Below are positions 62,146 to 64,000 of a stretch of DNA of 64,000 nucleotides, one piece after another; within the stretch, counting starts at the first letter, position 1; the number at the start of each line of letters is the position of its first letter. The notes under the pieces were generated by a model. That model did not search any database. It saw only the letters and a list, made by a program, of their open reading frames with translations, and had not been told where the DNA came from. This DNA comes from Mesorhizobium australicum (GTDB taxonomy: Bacteria > Pseudomonadota > Alphaproteobacteria > Rhizobiales > Rhizobiaceae). A program made the position numbers and the translations under genes. The stretch spans positions 1,426,001 to 1,490,000 of the forward strand of contig NZ_FXBL01000004.1 in assembly GCF_900177325.1 (NCBI RefSeq), in the 5' to 3' direction.

Positions 62146-64000
62146 GTGCGCTTCACCTCGATGATGATGTTGCCTTCCGCGTCCGACGAACACCGGTCAC
62201 CCGGCTCCACCACCGTCGTCGCGTCGAGCTGTTCGAGGACCGCCGGGCCCGCAAAGGCTGCGCCGGGCGGCAGTTTCTCGCGGGCATAGACCGGCGTGTC
62301 GATCCATCGCCCGTCGAACCAGACCTTGCGCGTCTCCACCAATGCGCCGGCGAGGCTGTCAGCGCGGCCGGCCGGGTCGATCAGCGTCGACAGGTCGACC
62401 TCGCCGCGCACGCCGATGACCGACGTGTTGAGGTTGACGAGCGCGGCGCGGATTTCCGGCAGCTTCACCCGGAAGCGGGCGTAGTAGGCCTTCTCGAACA
62501 GGTCCTGCAGATGCGCCCGCGTTACCTCCGGCGAGGGCAGGGGAACGTTGAGCAGGTGGGTCTGGCCGACGAACTGCATGTCGGCGGAATGGACGACGCG
62601 GATCGTCTGCGGCTTCACTGCCTCCTTGGCGATCAGCTCGCGCCCTTCGGCCACCTGGCGGGCGAGGATGGTCCTGGCCTTCGCCTCGTCCAGCGCGGCG
62701 ACGGGCTGGTTCAGCGTGTTGACGAAGTCGTGCCGCATGTCGGCCACCACGCAGCCGAGCGCGTTGGTGATGCCCGGCCGCGCCGGTACCAGCACCTTGG
62801 GGATGCCGAGCTCGCGCGCCAGCGCCGTCGCGTGCAGCGGCCCGGCGCCGCCGAAGGCGAACAGCGCGAAGTCGCGCGGGTCGTGTCCCTTGGAGATCGA
62901 CACCATGCGGATCGCGCCGGCCATCTTGAGGTTGGCGATGCGCAGCACCGCGCCCGCCGCCTCGGTCGCGCCGACGCCGATGCGGTTGCCGAGCTTCTCG
63001 GCGAAGATCGCCTCGATGTCGGGCACGCTCACTGGCGAATCGACCGCCAGCAGCCGCTTCGGGTTGAGCCGGCCGAGGATCAGGTTGGCGTCCGAGATTG
63101 TCGGCTCCGTGCCGCCGCGGCCATAGCAGATCGGCCCCGGGCTCGCCCCCGCGCTTTCCGGCCCGACGCGGATCAGACCGGCATCGTCGATGCGTGCGAT
63201 CGAGCCGCCGCCGGCGCCGACGGTGTGCACGTCCACCATCGGCACGTGGATCGGCATGGCATATTCGATCTCGATCTCGTTCGAGACTGCCGGCTGCGCG
63301 CCGCGGATCAGCGCCACATCGGTCGAGGTTCCGCCCATGTCGTAGGTGACGAGGTTCGGGAATCCGGCGCGGCGACCGGTATAGGCGGCAGCCATGACAC
63401 CGGAGGCGGGGCCGGACATCACGGTCTTGGCGGCCTCGTTGGTCACGTAGCGGGCGGAGATCATCCCGCCATTGCCGTTCATCATCAGGAAGTCGCGGCT
63501 GTAGCCGCGCACGGCCAGCTCGCCGCGCAGCCGCTCGACGTAGCGCTTCAGGATCGGCTGGACCGAGGCATTGACGGCCGCCGTCACCCCGCGCTCGAAC
63601 TCGCGGGCCTCCGAGAGGAGCGAATGGCCGGTGGTTATGTGGTCGTTCGGCCAGAGCTCGGCTGCGATCTCGGCGGCCCGCTTCTCGTGCGCCGGATTGG
63701 CGTAGGCGTGCAGGAAATGGATCACCAGCGACTCGCAGCCGGCCTCGGCCAATTGCCTGACGGCCGCGCGCATCGCCTCTTCGTCGAGCGGCGTGCGGAC
63801 CGCGCCCGACGCCTCCACCCGCTCGGGAACCTCGAGGCGCAGGTTGCGCGGGATCACCGGGACGAACGTACCGGTCATTCCATAGGCATTGGGCCGGGTG
63901 CGGCGCCCGAGCTCCAGAACGTCGCGGAAGCCCTGCGTGGTGATCAGGCCGGTCTTCGCCAGCCGCCGCTCCAGCACTGCGTTCGTCGTGGTCGTGGTGC
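62142..64000 (-). CDS. Hydantoinase A/oxoprolinase family protein, partial
   Basis: This is the ATP-binding partner of HyuB. The frame is open to the right edge (visible part about 618 residues, starting TTTTTNAVLERRLAKTG), so the true start lies beyond 64000 and only the first 70-90 residues are missing. The ATP-binding signature YDMGGTSTDVALIRG and the upstream NGNGGMISARYVTNEAAKT are intact, as is LFAFGGAGPLHATALAREL. Together with hyuB it forms a leftward unit facing the MarR gene. Confidence 0.9.
   Translation of the reverse strand, partial: TTTTTNAVLERRLAKTGLITTQGFRDVLELGRRTRPNAYGMTGTFVPVIPRNLRLEVPERVEASGAVRTPLDEEAMRAAVRQLAEAGCESLVIHFLHAYANPAHEKRAAEIAAELWPNDHITTGHSLLSEAREFERGVTAAVNASVQPILKRYVERLRGELAVRGYSRDFLMMNGNGGMISARYVTNEAAKTVMSGPASGVMAAAYTGRRAGFPNLVTYDMGGTSTDVALIRGAQPAVSNEIEIEYAMPIHVPMVDVHTVGAGGGSIARIDDAGLIRVGPESAGASPGPICYGRGGTEPTISDANLILGRLNPKRLLAVDSPVSVPDIEAIFAEKLGNRIGVGATEAAGAVLRIANLKMAGAIRMVSISKGHDPRDFALFAFGGAGPLHATALARELGIPKVLVPARPGITNALGCVVADMRHDFVNTLNQPVAALDEAKARTILARQVAEGRELIAKEAVKPQTIRVVHSADMQFVGQTHLLNVPLPSPEVTRAHLQDLFEKAYYARFRVKLPEIRAALVNLNTSVIGVRGEVDLSTLIDPAGRADSLAGALVETRKVWFDGRWIDTPVYAREKLPPGAAFAGPAVLEQLDATTVVEPGDRCSSDAEGNIIIEVKRT

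Noticed and set aside
1..64000. CRISPR arrays, tRNA or rRNA genes, transposases, phage genes
   Set aside because: No regular direct repeats, cloverleaf arms, rRNA-like stretches or recombinase motifs were seen on reading both strands.

Overview
The window is high-GC chromosomal DNA of an alphaproteobacterium. The order argB ... HAD nucleotidase, DUF817, LOG, dapD ... dapE, truA, fmt, the rhizobial-type intergenic palindromes and the many ABC importers point to Hyphomicrobiales (Rhizobiales), probably near Mesorhizobium or Phyllobacteriaceae. No rRNA, tRNA, phage, insertion sequence or CRISPR array was seen. Genes are packed tightly with many 1-13 nt overlaps. No gene-free stretch exceeds 300 bases; the longest are 19966-20256 and 12728-12985, where nothing convincing was found.

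Left part (1-22.5 kb), core metabolism with insertions: partial argB, a GMC oxidoreductase with a tiny Tat-type partner, an EamA transporter, a diguanylate cyclase, an acyltransferase, a HAD pyrimidine nucleotidase with a DUF817 protein, a LOG protein, dapD, small membrane proteins, an acyl-CoA-dehydrogenase-like flavoprotein with a convergent AraC regulator, a second diguanylate cyclase, dapE, truA, a GNAT acetyltransferase, fmt, a choline-kinase-like protein, two tandem secreted proteins of unknown function, a methyltransferase and a Na+/H+ antiporter.

Middle part (22.7-46.9 kb), transport: a betaine/choline-type cluster (binding protein, ATPase, double-length permease, choline-kinase-like protein, dimethylglycine-dehydrogenase-like flavoprotein) divergent from a DeoR regulator; a sulfate importer (sbp-cysTWA); a zinc importer (znuABC) with a candidate Zur site; a MacAB-type efflux system; a thiolase; an alpha/beta hydrolase; pncB; and a polytopic membrane protein whose reading frame runs through an intergenic-type palindrome.

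Right part (47-64 kb): a branched-chain-amino-acid-type ABC importer whose operon carries a toxin-antitoxin pair between the binding protein and the permeases; pncA; then the most interesting segment. This holds a molybdenum hydroxylase (FAD subunit plus a fused 2Fe-2S/Mo subunit), a 6-hydroxynicotinate-reductase-like Fe-S protein, a UPF0280 (ApbE-superfamily) protein, a DUF1185 protein and a MarR regulator, facing a hydantoinase/oxoprolinase pair (hyuB and partial hyuA). Two matching palindromes (ATTTG-N4-CRAAT) precede the two transcription units and suggest a MarR regulon. The reductase-like protein contains SGAT, the core of the ApbE flavinylation motif, next to an ApbE-superfamily gene. 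I propose an N-heterocycle (nicotinate-like) catabolic system with a dedicated flavin-attachment factor; this is inference.
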